Source: Orbilia blumenaviensis (taxonomy: Eukaryota; Ascomycota; Orbiliomycetes; Orbiliales; Orbiliaceae). From it: a stretch of DNA of 64,000 nt. The first letter of the stretch is position 1. The number at the start of each line of letters is the position of its first letter. The stretch lies in assembly GCA_036872755.1 (NCBI GenBank), contig JAVHNS010000017.1:124001-188000 (forward strand), given 5' to 3'. The notes under the pieces are model-generated. The model saw only the letters and a program-made list of their open reading frames with translations. It was not told the origin of the DNA and searched no databases. Positions 10,705 to 23,004 of this stretch are shown here, piece after piece. The position numbers and the translations under genes are program-made.

Positions 10705-11261
10705 GATGTCAGGCATATAGTGGAGATCAGTCTAGGTATATATTAACGCAGACACTTATATAGTACCGGGAACAGCCTTTTGGCCTAACATAAGAGTCCT
10801 TGAGTTACTTCCTAGATTGTTAAAATCCCGTATGGTAGTATTGGTATAGTGATGTATATACACAGTGGGGGGAAATTGCAGACTTGGTAGAAAGTTCCCG
10901 TGATTTCAGCTTATTTCGTGGCCAATGTAAAGAAATTATGATCTCTCAAGTCGGCTTCAGACGCTTCGGTTTATCTCCCAAGCTTACCAAAAAACCGTAC
11001 GGTAGTAGTGGTAGCTGTATATATATTGTAGGTATTTTTTGTTATTTTTTTTATATGCCATAAGCAAGCAGGCAAGGCAAGCTCCCGGATGCACTCCTTC
11101 CCCAAATTTTGTTGACCAAAACAAGAAAAACCCGCAGTAGCAAGAGCAGCAGCAATAGTAGTATATAATGTACAGAGTGGCGTGATAAGGGTCGTCCAGG
11201 GCAGTAGACAAAGGAGATAGATAGGTTATCATGTCGGTGGAAATCGGAGAGATTATATGAT

Positions 11262-11709
11262 TTATCTGGGTGCACCACCCAATGAACCGCCGCTTTGCAT
11301 CATTGCCGCACTAATAAAACCCCCGACGTTAGCCATCATACCCATACCCAAAAAAAGCCCATAAAACACCTGAAAGAAACATAGAAAGAAAGAGAAGGGG
11401 GAGAACATACTTCTGCTCAGCAAACCTCTGTCCCATCCTCTCACTTCCCTTCAACCACTTCTCCACACACTTAGAAATGCAACCTTCTTCTTTATTATTC
11501 ATTGTCTTTGAGGTGAAGTCGTTTACGCAGTCGTCGAAGCAGCGTTGGACTAGGTTGGAGTACATTGTCATGAATTCGCGCATTTGGCGGCGTTCGACTA
11601 CATTTTGGAATTCGCGTTGTTCGGAGGGTGTTAGGCTGGTTTTTTTTTAGGTGTTAGCATGGGGTTTCTTTGGAAGGAGGGTTTTGGAGAGGGGCTATTA
11701 CCCGTCCAT
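11262..11709 (-). CDS. TIM9: Mitochondrial intermembrane-space chaperone TIM9
   Basis: Small TIM that, as a hexamer with Tim10, escorts hydrophobic carrier proteins to TIM22. Three exons: 11709-11702 (only 8 nt, ATGGACGG), 11635-11411 and 11310-11262, giving 93 aa. The twin CX3C motifs are CFDDC (Cys35/39) and CISKC (Cys55/59), separated by 15 residues as the family requires for paired disulphides. The N-terminus [14 protein letters not shown] and the following [15 protein letters not shown] are characteristic. The last intron could be spliced earlier at a TTTCAG, but only the acceptor at 11311 restores the phase and the expected short C-terminal tail. It lies tail-to-tail with NFS1. Confidence 0.93.
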
Positions 11710-13341
11710 GATTGCGGTTGTGGGTGGTGGTGATAGAAAGGGTCAGGGTGAGGGTGTGAAGGGCGTGGAGGGTGAGGTCGTAACTTCGGTATGAAGCTTT
11801 TCTCTGGTGTCGCTTGATATCTTTTTTTTTTTTGTTAGGAATCGGATCTGGGTTTATCGATAAGGCGAAACGAACGTAGTTGAAATCTACCAGATCCGGG
11901 CAAAGCGGTTGGTTACGTAACACACGTCTAGACCCAACCAGGATTGAGCCTGCACAAAGCTTAAGATTTAAGCTAAGAGATTATTCGCTTGAATAAAAAA
12001 AATACCACAAATTAATGTGTCGTGTGCATGTGTGTGTGGAGGTGTATTTGAATATTACAGCCTTGTAAATTCGAATGTGACGGTTCAGAAGTTTTGAGGG
12101 AGTGGGGCTTTTCGTTAAACAGGCTCCCCCGAAGGTTGTGCGGGGTCTGATGGGGGCTGAGATTTCGTCAATCTCAAGAAGCTGAGATCGATAAAATTAA
12201 TCATATAACAGCCTAGGTGTTAGGATAGAATCGTTATTAGAAAATCGATGTTAAAATGAGATTATAGACCAATCATAGTCAGCTCCCTTTTCTTGATTTT
12301 TGATCCAGCAGGGTTAAGGGTGCACTACCCTCATGTAACAATACCGCGGCTGGACTAATAATTAATGTGGCGTCAATAAGGTGGTAACACGGGAATCAGC
12401 AGCCTTGTACAGTCACCAATCAATGCAATTTTCTCAACGGAAATACAAACCGTAACTTCTAAGAAAAGAGAATAATATTGTTATGTTTTACATAACCCTC
12501 CTATTCTTGTTTTATTCTTCTCAATGGAGGAAAAGGACGCCTCGTGATCAATCTCGTAAACCTGCCTCTACAGAGCGGCCCGGGACCTCATATATGTATT
12601 TTATATTGGGGTGGTCTGGCAACTCGTAATTGTGGGACAGATTTCTGCAAGACTGGGCGTGGATGCCTCCTACATATGCACGGCCCGACCCGGTTACGAC
12701 AATTTGGTATCCTCGCCAGGATGGTGGAGCAGACAGGGTAGCTGGAGGCTGACGGAATTTAGAGCTTGGAGGCGTTTTTTTTTTTTTCATCCTTCGCATT
12801 TTTTTTTTTTTTTTTCCCTGCACCTCGACCCCGCACCTCGAGCGGCTGGTTTGTGAGATAATCTATCTTTTTGAATTTGGGAGGCGAGGAGGGTGCGGGA
12901 AATTTTGGAAGGGATTCTCTCTCTCTCTCTCTCTTAGTTATAGTTGTGCGAGGGCGGTGGGCGGGCGCTGCGCCTGGAATCTAACAGGTATTTATATAAA
13001 CCCCATGGCCGGCTCACGGAGTTGAAAGTAGGAATTGAAGTTTATTGTTATCATTATTTCAAAGATTGTAACACAGCCCCTACCCGAGTGTCAAAAATTT
13101 TAAAATCCTGAAGTTCCTACATCGCGGACGGTATATCTTAAGCTCAGTCTCGAAGGCTAGTTCTTGTCTTGAGAAAAAGAAAAAAAAGAAAAAAAGGAAG
13201 GACCCTGTCATATCAAGATATCTTGCGTCTAAACTCTTGCGACTTTGGGGCGTAGGGTCGGTATAGATACTAGACCTGAATTCGTAGACCAGCCTCCACA
13301 AGTGGTCTCGCTAGGCCTGGACTTCATAAATACAGCCCAGA
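11710..13341. other. Intergenic region between TIM9 and the ankyrin/CorA-like gene
   Basis: No gene recognised. The sequence is AT-rich (11950-12540), then has T runs near 12777-12815 and a CT microsatellite (12916-12934). The frames at 12544-12856 on both strands are overlapping shadows without family resemblance. Confidence 0.5.
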
Positions 13342-16300
13342 ATGACGACCAAACAGGTGACTGCCGTTCACATGGCGGCGGTGGCGGCGGCGGCGCTCAG
13401 TGAGTTCCTTTGCCTCTAGTGTCTTTTTATCTAACTTAACCTCCTTATTCCCCTTTGGAGGATAACGGATGTAACGAGGAAAGAAATGCAGACGCTGAAC
13501 ACAATCACAGGGTTGGATAAGCGTCTAGCGGCTGTAATAGAAGCTGGTGATATCGATGTGAAAACCTGCAAGCGCGTTTTTTCGGGTATAAAAGCCGATA
13601 ATCTAGCCTCAGTTCTCAATAAGGCACGCCCTCCTCAGGGAAAAACCCTCCTTCATACCGTTGCAGGACTGGGTAAGACAGAGGTCGTAGATTGGTTAAT
13701 AAAGCAGTCTGTCGACGTCAACATCAAAGACAAAACTTTTAGAACAGCTTTATTCGATGCTGTTGAATCAAAAAATAACGGGCTGGAAACTATCACACTT
13801 CTCTTGGCTGCCGGCTCTGACCCTTCTTCTATCGATAAAGATGGCATGACAGCCATAGAAGTCGCTTTGCAGCTGGACGATATCAAGTTGGAGGTAGTAC
13901 GCCTGTTGGCGGAAAAAGACAGTCAAGCATTGTTGCGGATGATTGCTTGTTGCGAGAGTGATTCTGATCTACCTGATTACCAAGTCAAGCAAGTCTTCAA
14001 ATTGATCGAAGTTGGAGTAGATGTGAACATCCCACGCTCTGGCGGCGAGCGCGATGGGGAGACACCTCTGATTCTTGCTGCTCGCATAGGATGCCTTCCT
14101 ATTATCAAGCGGCTAGTCGAGAGCGGGGCTAATGATGAGTTAGTCACCATCGATGGGGAGGAGGAAACAGCAATCCACTGCGCAGCACGGACAGGGTGGG
14201 ATGACTGCGTCAAATATCTCCTCAAAAAAGGTGGGTCCAAACCTGCACTCAATAAAAAATGTGGGGGGTACACATTGCTACATCTGGCTGCTAGAGATGG
14301 GAACAGGGATTTGGTGGAATTTCTAATAGAGGAAGGGGCTGATCCCATGCCGCTCACAAAAAATGGAGATGCCGCTATTCACTTAGCATGCATGGAATGT
14401 CATGATATAGTAGCAGTGATCCTCCTAGAGTGCATGATGGAGAAATCTACTCTTCCCACAGCGATCAATCCTAGTCTAGTGAGATCCTTGCTTTGGGCTG
14501 CCGTAAGCTACTGGTGTAACCGGACTGTGGAGCGCCTACTTCCGATAATCTCCCGTGGGGGGGTGTTAAAAAAGCTACTATCGGAGGAGCGTCTAGATCT
14601 CCAGCGTACAATCGGTTATGAAGCGGTCCAAAGAGGCAGCCTCAAGATAACTAGGCTATTACTGGGTTACGGAGCCAGCTTTGAAGGAACTGACAAGAAA
14701 GGGAATACAGCGATACATCACCTTGCCATCCATGGAGAGGACGATATTTTGTTGGAATTGCTCGAAAAATACCCCCATATGCGATCTCGATGTAATGACA
14801 GGAATAACGATACAGAAACACCTATGGAGTTGGCCATAATGAGAAACTACAGGGAGTTTGTTAAAGCCCTTCTTCAAACCGAAAATCCGAAGTGGTCCGT
14901 ACCCACCGACTCCGATATCGAGAAATGGACAATACTGCACTGGGTAACATATTATGGTAAACTGGATCTCGCTATATGGATCATAGCCCAGTATACACGA
15001 GAAATACTGCCAGTTATTGATCCCAAAGGCAAATTGTACGAGATTGCCCTGAAGTACCATCCGGGAGACATCGAACTGCAGGAATGTGTGCGGCTGCCAG
15101 AAATAAAGAAATCTGAACCGGAACTCGCGACTATATTGGAACTAAGGCATCCCATTTTGGATAATTATAAAGCGAAACCCATATGCGAAGAAGCACTGGC
15201 ATACCTATACGATGTTTACAGCGATAAAGCTATTCAATTCCCCGGTCGTTCCTTATACGATGTGATTTACGGCTTTGGGCCTGAAAAGGTTATGTCAGCC
15301 TTTACAAGTGCGCAGGGAATAAAAAAAGAGTCGCCTTTACAATTTAGGTGGATCCATTTGCCCGCAAATAACGTAAGATGCGTCCTCCTCCTTCCCTATC
15401 TAAATCTGGTCTCTAGTATAAATAATTTGAATGATTAGCGACTGACATTAGTCCTAAACAGATAAACTGGCTCAAGGTAAGACATTGTCACCAATTTACC
15501 GTGACGTAAGCTCATAGTAGATCTATCTATCTGTACTATTAGGATCTTGTTCAGAGAATTTATTATGACAAGGCTAGCAATTCTGGGAGCGATATACTAG
15601 AGTCGGTTTACAAACAAAGGCACGACCAAATCCAACGCCTTATAGAACGACATCTATCCAAAAGATCTGGTCCGAATCCGGCAGACCCAGTTTTCCAGGT
15701 AAGTTCGTGTACAGTACCTTTGTAGGAAACCCGTCTAGGTACACGCTGATAGCGGTCATGGTCGAAAGACATTGAATTCAGCATCCCTTTTGCCCGGCGA
15801 AGCTGGTACAGGGAATAGTGTTATAATTTCAGTATGTCCAAAAAACTGGAACGCATCTAGGTAATCACGCCCTTTAGTCAAATTCAACATACTAATCCGA
15901 TTTTAGATGCCATATCTTTCGCTTTGTACGGTTGAGAATTACAAAGAACTACAAAAAATGCGAAGTGGCATATGGATCCAGGAGCAGGGCCCACAGGAGG
16001 AATATCTCCATCAAATTCTCAACCACAAACGAATGACTAATTTTTATGTCAATTCCAAAGGGCAGCCGCTCTACACTTCGATATCCTTAGGTAAGTTTCA
16101 ATATGGCTCGCTTCCGAGCTCTCACAGTCGGAACACCGGTCAGGTTCTGTTTCGCTATCAGCAGTCACGGAACGCTAGAGTATGTGAAGGCCAACTTCTC
16201 TGTGTGGTTGACCAATTTTGGGTTTGTGTCACTGATGACGGTATGTTTTTATACTTTGTATTTTACTCACACGGTTGACTATTTTACTATCAAGCATGGA

Positions 16301-17869
16301 CTACAGGGTCTTTACTAAATCAGTTAATAAGACACAATCATCACAGCATTTCCCCAATCGTGGCATAAAGACTCCATGAATCTCTACGAAATTATATGTC
16401 AGCACTTTATTAAAGGGAAAAACGAAAAACCGCAGGCATCAACCGCCTGGGAAATGATGTCTTTATTTATCAATGTGGCAATCTGCGAGACTACTGCGCG
16501 GAGATGCCGGATTGTGAAGCAAAGTGAAAGCGTACTCGATGCATTTACATCATCAATTTGGAATGTCGTAAGTTCGATTATCACAAAACATTTAACCTTG
16601 ACGGGGGGGTTTTTACGTCTTATAATATAGGCTGGTCTCGTTGAAACCAGACAACACAATATGGGCTGGCTAACGGATAGGTAACTAACACTCCAGAATG
16701 ACAGAGAGATTGAGCTTATGTACCGGCTCACGGAACACACCATTCTTAGTGATGAGATTTTATTGAACATAAGCGCGGCCTCAATGATTACTATTGGTCA
16801 AGAGATAAGGCTTCTAAGGGAGGTCAGGGATATAAAAGAAGAGCTTAGCATTATCCAGGAACTGCTTCAAAAGCAAAAGCAACTACTCAAAATGGTGTCT
16901 GGTTTCCTAGGGTCGGGTATATCAGGTGACCCGAATGCAAGCCCAGGAGCTATGAGTATTGGCCTAATAAACCAATAAGTATCTCAAATGCTGCAGTTAG
17001 CCGAACAAGCATTCGTAAATGTATTGGGCCTTTATTATTTTGACTTTTTCTTCAGCTTTACTAACTGAGGCTATGCGGGTGCTTAGATAAATCGTTTGCT
17101 AGATATCCAACAGAGACAGGCTAGTCTCACGGAGGTTATCTGGTCCCGAAGGTCGTCCGCGGAAGCCGCTAAGCAAGGGAGGACGGTTCTGGTTTTCACA
17201 GTCGTGACAATCATTTTTGTGGGCAGCCCCTTTCAACCCCCCTTTCCCTATAAAGGAAAATAGAGAAAAAGAACCAGAAGGCGAAAGTCTGCACAAGTGA
17301 GAGAGAGAGAGCATATACTTTCGGTCAATTAAAAATCTCGGCGACAGGCCCCCAACTAACGAACAAATTACTGAACAGCTTCCACTCACATTCCTATCAT
17401 CATTATTTGCATTGAACATTAGCGTATTCCCCCACAATTCTGAGGGTGAACTTTCCTATACTCCAGGGTGGATTTTCCCAATTTTATGTAAGCAAACTTG
17501 CCCCCATCTCTTGTCAATCACTAAATCTGTTGAAAAACTAAAATAACCCATTAATAATTAGTCGGGTTTACATTCGCTATCGCGATCCCGCTGGTCATAC
17601 TAGCATTCTTCATAAACGAGGCAAGCGATATGGTCGCGAAAGTGCATAAAATACTTCCTGGCAAGAACCTTAAAAATGAAAACGAGGAGCCCTCAGGTAC
17701 AGGGCTGTTGGACAAGATAAGGGAAAACCTCTATACACTATCCTCTACGGAGATTCAAGAAGTGGGAGTAGAGAGAGAGGAGTATGAACGCACACAAACC
17801 CGAGGTTTAAGCTGGCATTTTCTGAGGAGAAGGAGGTCCCAGACTCAAGCCGCGGAGGCAGCGGTTTGA
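13342..17869 (+). CDS. Ankyrin-repeat protein with C-terminal CorA-like membrane domain
   Basis: Function unknown; fungi have many such ankyrin proteins ending in a CorA/ZntB-like domain. Proposed exons: 13342-13399, 13484-15372, 15462-15476, 15543-15698, 15833-15860, 15907-16240, 16347-16567, 16697-16894, 17087-17218, 17379-17487, 17562-17869. About ten ankyrin repeats fill the 630-residue second exon (for example GETPLILAARIGCLPIIKRLVESGA, GYTLLHLAARDG, GNTAIHHLAIHG). The middle has the family blocks IHLPANN, LCVVDQFW and AFPQSW. A coiled coil precedes TM1 (VLVFTVVTIIF-LPLTFLSSLFALN) and TM2 (FAIAIPLVILAFFINEASD), followed by a basic tail. The CorA GMN motif is replaced by ALN, so ion transport is doubtful. 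The 15860/15907 junction loses one base of frame, and the start (13342 or 13486) and the 16894 donor are uncertain. Confidence 0.75.
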
Positions 17870-18214
17870 ATTTATTCTGAGTACTTATCGGTTTTCTAAA
17901 TTAACGGCGGTTCACCTGGTTTTTTGTCGAGGGGAAGCTTTCAGCTATCAGAAAGTCTTGAAAAAAGTATAATATATTGATATCAGATATGCTAGTCTTG
18001 TCAACGAATGTATGTACTATAAATGTAGTTTCTTAAAATGGGGCATATAATTTATAATTTACCTAACAACTACCTAGTCTCGTAGTATATGACGCTTCGT
18101 TGGCAAGGTGATACCTATTACCTACCTAGTCGTGGTCCTAGCATAATTTGAGCTGGCCTTGTATGTGTTGTATAGCTAAAATCCAACACGCCATATTGGC
18201 AATTGCGGTGGCCG

Positions 18215-18476
18215 ACTGGTGTCTGGAATCGAGACCAGTACACTCCAATGGCAGCCTCGACGTTTCACATCCATATCCGAGCATAGGCTAAGCATATAGA
18301 TGGTTCTCGTTATATTATATTACAAGACCACAGTTGTGGTCAACAGCGTCTGGGACCGAGACTAGGTTTTCGTATTCCATTGTTTAAGTGCTTTCAACAC
18401 ATATTGGGAAAATTCTAAAGGTGAAGGGTTCTAATCGTGGCCCTGCATTGAAGTTATGCGCTGGGATAATCCCAGC
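18215..18476. repeat. Cluster of three short hairpin palindromes
   Basis: An imperfect hairpin at 18215-18239 (ACTGGT-TCT / AGACCAGT), a perfect 16-nt palindrome at 18326-18341 (GACCACA / TGTGGTC) and a perfect 8+1+8 hairpin at 18460-18476 (GCTGGGAT / ATCCCAGC). All lie within 262 nt downstream of the ankyrin/CorA-like gene. Confidence 0.5.
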
Positions 18477-19558
18477 CACGAAAGACTCTGACCGTGGCCT
18501 CCCAACATTCCACGTCTTTTGGTCTCACCAGTCGCGTTCGAAGGCGCAGATGGGAAACAAATAAAGTTCTCGAATTTTACAGAACGCGGGTGCAAGCTGT
18601 CATTTCTTCTTGAAAAAAATTTTCAGGCCCTTCTCGCTGCCGGAAGTACCGATATCCAGCGGCGACAACGACAAAGGGCGACGACGCATTATGTCATAGG
18701 CCCAGTTTTTTTGCCTTTTTTTCTTTTGATTTGTTAAAAGTGGCGTTGAGGCGCTCGTTCCTTTAGCTCACGTCGTCTGCCGCTGCGCGCCCTGGCCTGA
18801 ATCGACCAACTGACAAACTTTTTTTCATGCACTTGTTTGTTTGGGAAAAAATTGAAACGGGGCACGGGACTCGAACAGAGGGAGCAGTTCAGTGTCGTGA
18901 TATTTGGGTGTACTCATACGTATATCCTTCCCCTCCAGTCACGTACCTGTATTTGCTCGTTCGGGCTGTTATTGCTTTTTTTATGCGCACAGGACCGGCT
19001 TGGATAGATTTCTATATGCAAATGAGGAGGGGGAAAAATCGAAATCTTGGAAACTTGAATCCAGTTCGTTCTTTTATGTATCTCTTCCCTGGTTTTCTTT
19101 TTTTTTTTTAAGTTAATGTTCGTTGTTGGTTGTTCTTTCTGTTCTGTTCGTTTTTAGTAGCTGTATCCAAGAATAGATTTTCACCCTCTGCGTGCGTACT
19201 AAGGATCAAGCAAGTGAGTAAGTACTTTCAGCAGCTATCACGGTGATATATAAAAGAGTGTGCATAGGAGTGAGGATGTATCAGATTCGGAGAGAGGGGA
19301 GAAGGGAGTAGGGAGGCTAGGTTGGTTCTGTTTTAGTGTAGAAGAAGGGCCCCCTGTGATAATAGCTATAAGAAGAGGTATCTGCTATCGATAGGTACTG
19401 TTGGGTACTTGCAGCCAGACATCCCCAGATTTTGACGGGACCCTCTCTCTTGTTCGGGTTTCCCACTTTTCTTTCCTTCTCCATCTTCTAGCCTCTTTGC
19501 ATGCTTGCATACATACATACGAAGTATCCAGACAGAGTGTGTGTTTAATACCATTATT

Positions 19559-19670
19559 AGTATCATTATCATTATCACTACTACTACTACCGAGAAAATA
19601 CTACTACTACTACTGCTGCTGCTCCATCCCCATCCCCATCTCTATCATCATCATCGACATCCGCATCGTC
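19559..19670. repeat. Mixed trinucleotide-repeat block (ATT, ACT, CTG, ATC)
   Basis: Successive short runs of trinucleotides and CCCATC-type hexamers, giving low-complexity frames on both strands. Probably part of the RhoGAP promoter or leader. Confidence 0.7.
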
Positions 19671-20429
19671 GTCATCGCCCATCATATTTCCATTCGAGTT
19701 GTTGACTGGAGAACCACAACGACAACACATTACTTGGCTACCTGGGTAACTGGCTAAGTAATCATCAACCTCACCGCCGCCACATTCACGCTGCCGCTCC
19801 ACTCCACTCCCACTCCACCAGCTCTCCACACATCACCACTTCTTCCCATCGCGCAAGCCACCACCACTACGACCTCCACCCGTATGCTCACCTCTCTAAC
19901 CCCCCTCCCTATCCCCTAGCCCCTCTCCTAACTATTACTACCATCGTCACTATTATTATTATCATCATCTCCACCCTTGTCTTCCGACCTATTACCCGTT
20001 TCTGTTCCATCTTATTTCTGTTGTTTCCCTGTTCCAATACCTGACTGACTAAAAAACCTGGAGCTGACATGTCAACAAAGACCATAAGCCCCACCATCAG
20101 CATCCCCGTATCCGGGCATAAAACACCGTACACTTAACCATTCATCCATCTCTTCCAGTCGCACTACTTAACGATCCTCCTCTCCGACTTCCTTTTTTCA
20201 CACTCTGTCCTTGGGTCGCCCAGTTTTCGAGGAAAGAACAAACGCCACTCTAGCTATTCCAAAAAACGACTCCGGGGAAAAAAGGGGTGTTTTTTTTGGG
20301 TTTGGTTTTTTTCTAGTTTTTTTTTCTTGTTGATTTCGACCTGTCGGCAAAGACAAAAGCGGGAACCGTAATCAGTAACCTCCGCACGTCAGAGAGTGTG
20401 CGCCGCGCTTTCAAAAATACGTCTTTATC

Positions 20430-23004
20430 ATGACATCGGCGGCAGGCGGGCACCCGTTTACGAGTCCGGCTTCACCGCCGACGAAGGCGTCTTTGGCGTC
20501 GTGGTGGGATAAGTTTAAGAAAGGCAATCCGAAGAAGGAGGAGCCGAAAGAAGGTACACACACACTTCCTCACCCCCCCTGTAGTCGCATGCGGGTTTTC
20601 GAGGTTCCTATCCGGACCTGCTTGCATGCTTGCCTGTCAGTTCTATTCTTGCAACAGCTAACCCCTGTTCTGTGTGGTTGCTCCGTATCTAGGACCCCCG
20701 GGGATCTTCGGCGTACCTCTTCAGGAGAGTATCAAGTATGCAAAGGTCGCGATCAGTATGAATGACCAGCATGGCAATTCGTTCATATACGGATATATTC
20801 CAATCGTCATCGCTAAATGTGGCGTTTTTCTAAAAGATAAAGGTAATGAAGATGAAAGGATGAAAGAATGAGAGAGAAGAAGAAGGGCTTGTTTGAGATT
20901 TTTATAGACAATTGAATCGAAGCTAACGAACTGGTGAATTCTAGCTACGGACGTGGAAGGCATCTTCCGCCTCAGCGGCTCGGCTAAGAGAATAAAAGAT
21001 CTTCAGGTCGTCTTCAACTCCCCCGATAAGTACGGGAAGGGCCTGGATTGGGCTGGTTACACGGTTCACGATGCTGCGAACATTCTGAGGCGATACTTGA
21101 ACCAACTACCAGAACCGATAATTCCACTTGATTACTACGACAAGTTCAGGCAGCCTCTATCAGGCGGAGGAACAATAGATGATGCCGAAGCAATCAAGAC
21201 ATACCAACGTCTTATCAGCGAACTACCTCCCCTCAACCGACAATTGCTCCTCTATATTCTCGACTTGCTCGCAGTTTTCTCATCTAAGGCCGATGTGAAC
21301 CTTATGCCCGCAGCAAACTTAGCAGCTATCTTCCAGCCTGGGATTATCTCCCATCCTGACCATGAAATGTCGCCAGCAGATTACAGGTTATCACAAGACG
21401 TGTTAATATTCCTTATCCTAAACCAGGATAATTTCTTGTTAGGGATGAGGGGTTCAGATGATAACGAGGATCATCATGACGACAAGGTACCATCGGAAGG
21501 TTACCAATCATCAGACCCACGTAGTCAGTCTAAAAATGGGGTTGATAGACACCCGTCGAATGCTAGCGCAGGGGCTGAGTCCGTGAAGAAATTTGGGCTC
21601 CAAAGACGTGGTTCGACAAGTTCGATACAATCTGCGTCGAGTCCTACTGTTACTCCTAGTACCGCGCTTAGTAGACGTATGACTCTTCCAGCCAAGAGCC
21701 GCTCTCCCTCCGTCACTACGCCTACATTCCCGCCTAGAACACCGCAGTCGCCCCGCATGCCTGCTTCTCCTAGGTTCCCGGAGAGGGGACAGATGCATGA
21801 AGGGATTAGTCCAGAGCAAGAGGTTCCCGATAGCGTTCCAGAGAAGGCAGCTACCACAACAACCAAAGCGGCCCCAACAGGAACCGCTACCGAGCAGGCG
21901 ACTGATAAACCAGATGGCCCAAGACAACCGAGTAGCCATGGTGAGAGGACGACTTCTGAGTTTTCGGAAATGGTTTCGCCTGTTGAGCCTCCTACCGATA
22001 ACAATGACTCGCAGCTTCCGCAGGGACCCACTGAACCGTCGACTACTTCGACCATGCAACCCCCTTTGCGAACGCCCACAAAAGAGAAGGGATTCTCATC
22101 ATACTTTGCGCGATCCCCGGGTAGCGAAAGTGAAAGGAAGACCTCGAATAAACTTAGGAAGAAGAGGATTCCTGGAAGCCAAAACCCATCAGCAGAGTCA
22201 TCTACGGCTTCTTTGAATGGAGCTACAGCACATCCACCCATCACGGCCGCCCACCATATCCCGCCAGCCGCCAACCCGATTTCTCAACAACCTCCTTTAC
22301 TCCCAATCTCAGCCTCGCCGCCCAACGATCTCCCTGCATTAAACACTAAGACACCATCGTTTCAGGCCAATATCCAAGCATCGACACCGACGGATCCCCA
22401 TTCAAGGCAGCTCGAGCCTCCAGCTTCCAGCGTTCCCCATGGGAGGGGTGTTCCATCGGCATCGACATCATCGCTGGTCCAACAAGTCTCACAAACACCA
22501 TCGCAAGCCTCCTCACTTTCCTCACAATCATCTCAGCCCGAGGAAGGAAAGGCCGGTGAAAAGACGAAGCACAAGTCTATCTGGCGAAAGTCTGCTCAGA
22601 AACTGAACCTTGGGACAGCTCAAGCCACTGCCCAAGCCACTGCCGATAAACTTTCAGGCCTCATCTCTCCACCCTTCGTCAAACCCCTCAATAGCAATGG
22701 TTCAATGAACTCCTTAAATTCCAAAGGCCGGAGACGCAGTCATTCCGTTGGTGAGCAGGCCGGCGAGGCATCGAAGGAAGTATCGACTTTGCCGCAGAGA
22801 GGCGCGAGTGCGAGTGGGCAGCATACCCCGAATGTCGAGAATCTAGGCGCGATCGGTTGGCTACAAAAGAAAATAAATGATAGAAAAGAAAAGGTTGAGA
22901 GAGTAGAGAAGGAAAGGGATCCTTCAGCTGGCCCAGCCCAGTTTCCCATGCTTCCCACGACTCCGATCGCCGAAGTTGAAACACCAGTCTCGCCGAAAAG
23001 GTGA
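20430..23004 (+). CDS. Rho GTPase-activating protein (SAC7/BAG7-like)
   Basis: Stimulates GTP hydrolysis by Rho-family GTPases, probably Rho1 in cell-wall and actin control; a SAC7-like assignment rests on the GPPGIFGVPLQESIKYAKVAIS start of the domain. Exons 20430-20553, 20693-20842 and 20945-23004 give 777 aa. The RhoGAP domain covers about residues 42-245, with the arginine finger at Arg100 in EGIFRLSGS, followed by the NLMPAANLAAIFQPGI motif. Everything after about residue 250 is low-complexity Ser/Pro/Thr-rich and probably disordered, with many SP/TP sites open to phosphorylation, ending with a short charged helix (WLQKKINDRKEKVERVEKE). A long low-complexity 5' region precedes it. Confidence 0.9.

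Larger units (their letters stand above)
9815..11261. other. Intergenic region between NFS1 and TIM9 with fold-back repeat
   Basis: No gene recognised. It holds a TCAC microsatellite (10073-10091), a T9/A29 homopolymer junction (10198-10235) and an imperfect inverted repeat (10292-10704) listed separately. Confidence 0.6.
17870..20429. other. Intergenic region upstream of the RhoGAP gene
   Basis: About 2.6 kb without a recognised gene. It holds a cluster of hairpin palindromes (18215-18476), poly-T tracts, and from 19540 a run of trinucleotide repeats (ATT/ACT/CTG/CCATCC-like) leading into a pyrimidine-rich leader before 20430. Part may be the promoter and long 5' UTR of the RhoGAP gene. Confidence 0.5.

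Noticed and set aside
18864..18890. GTTCGAGTCCC on the minus strand, like a tRNA B box
   Set aside because: The flanking bases do not form a T-stem, and no A box or acceptor stem is found at tRNA spacing.
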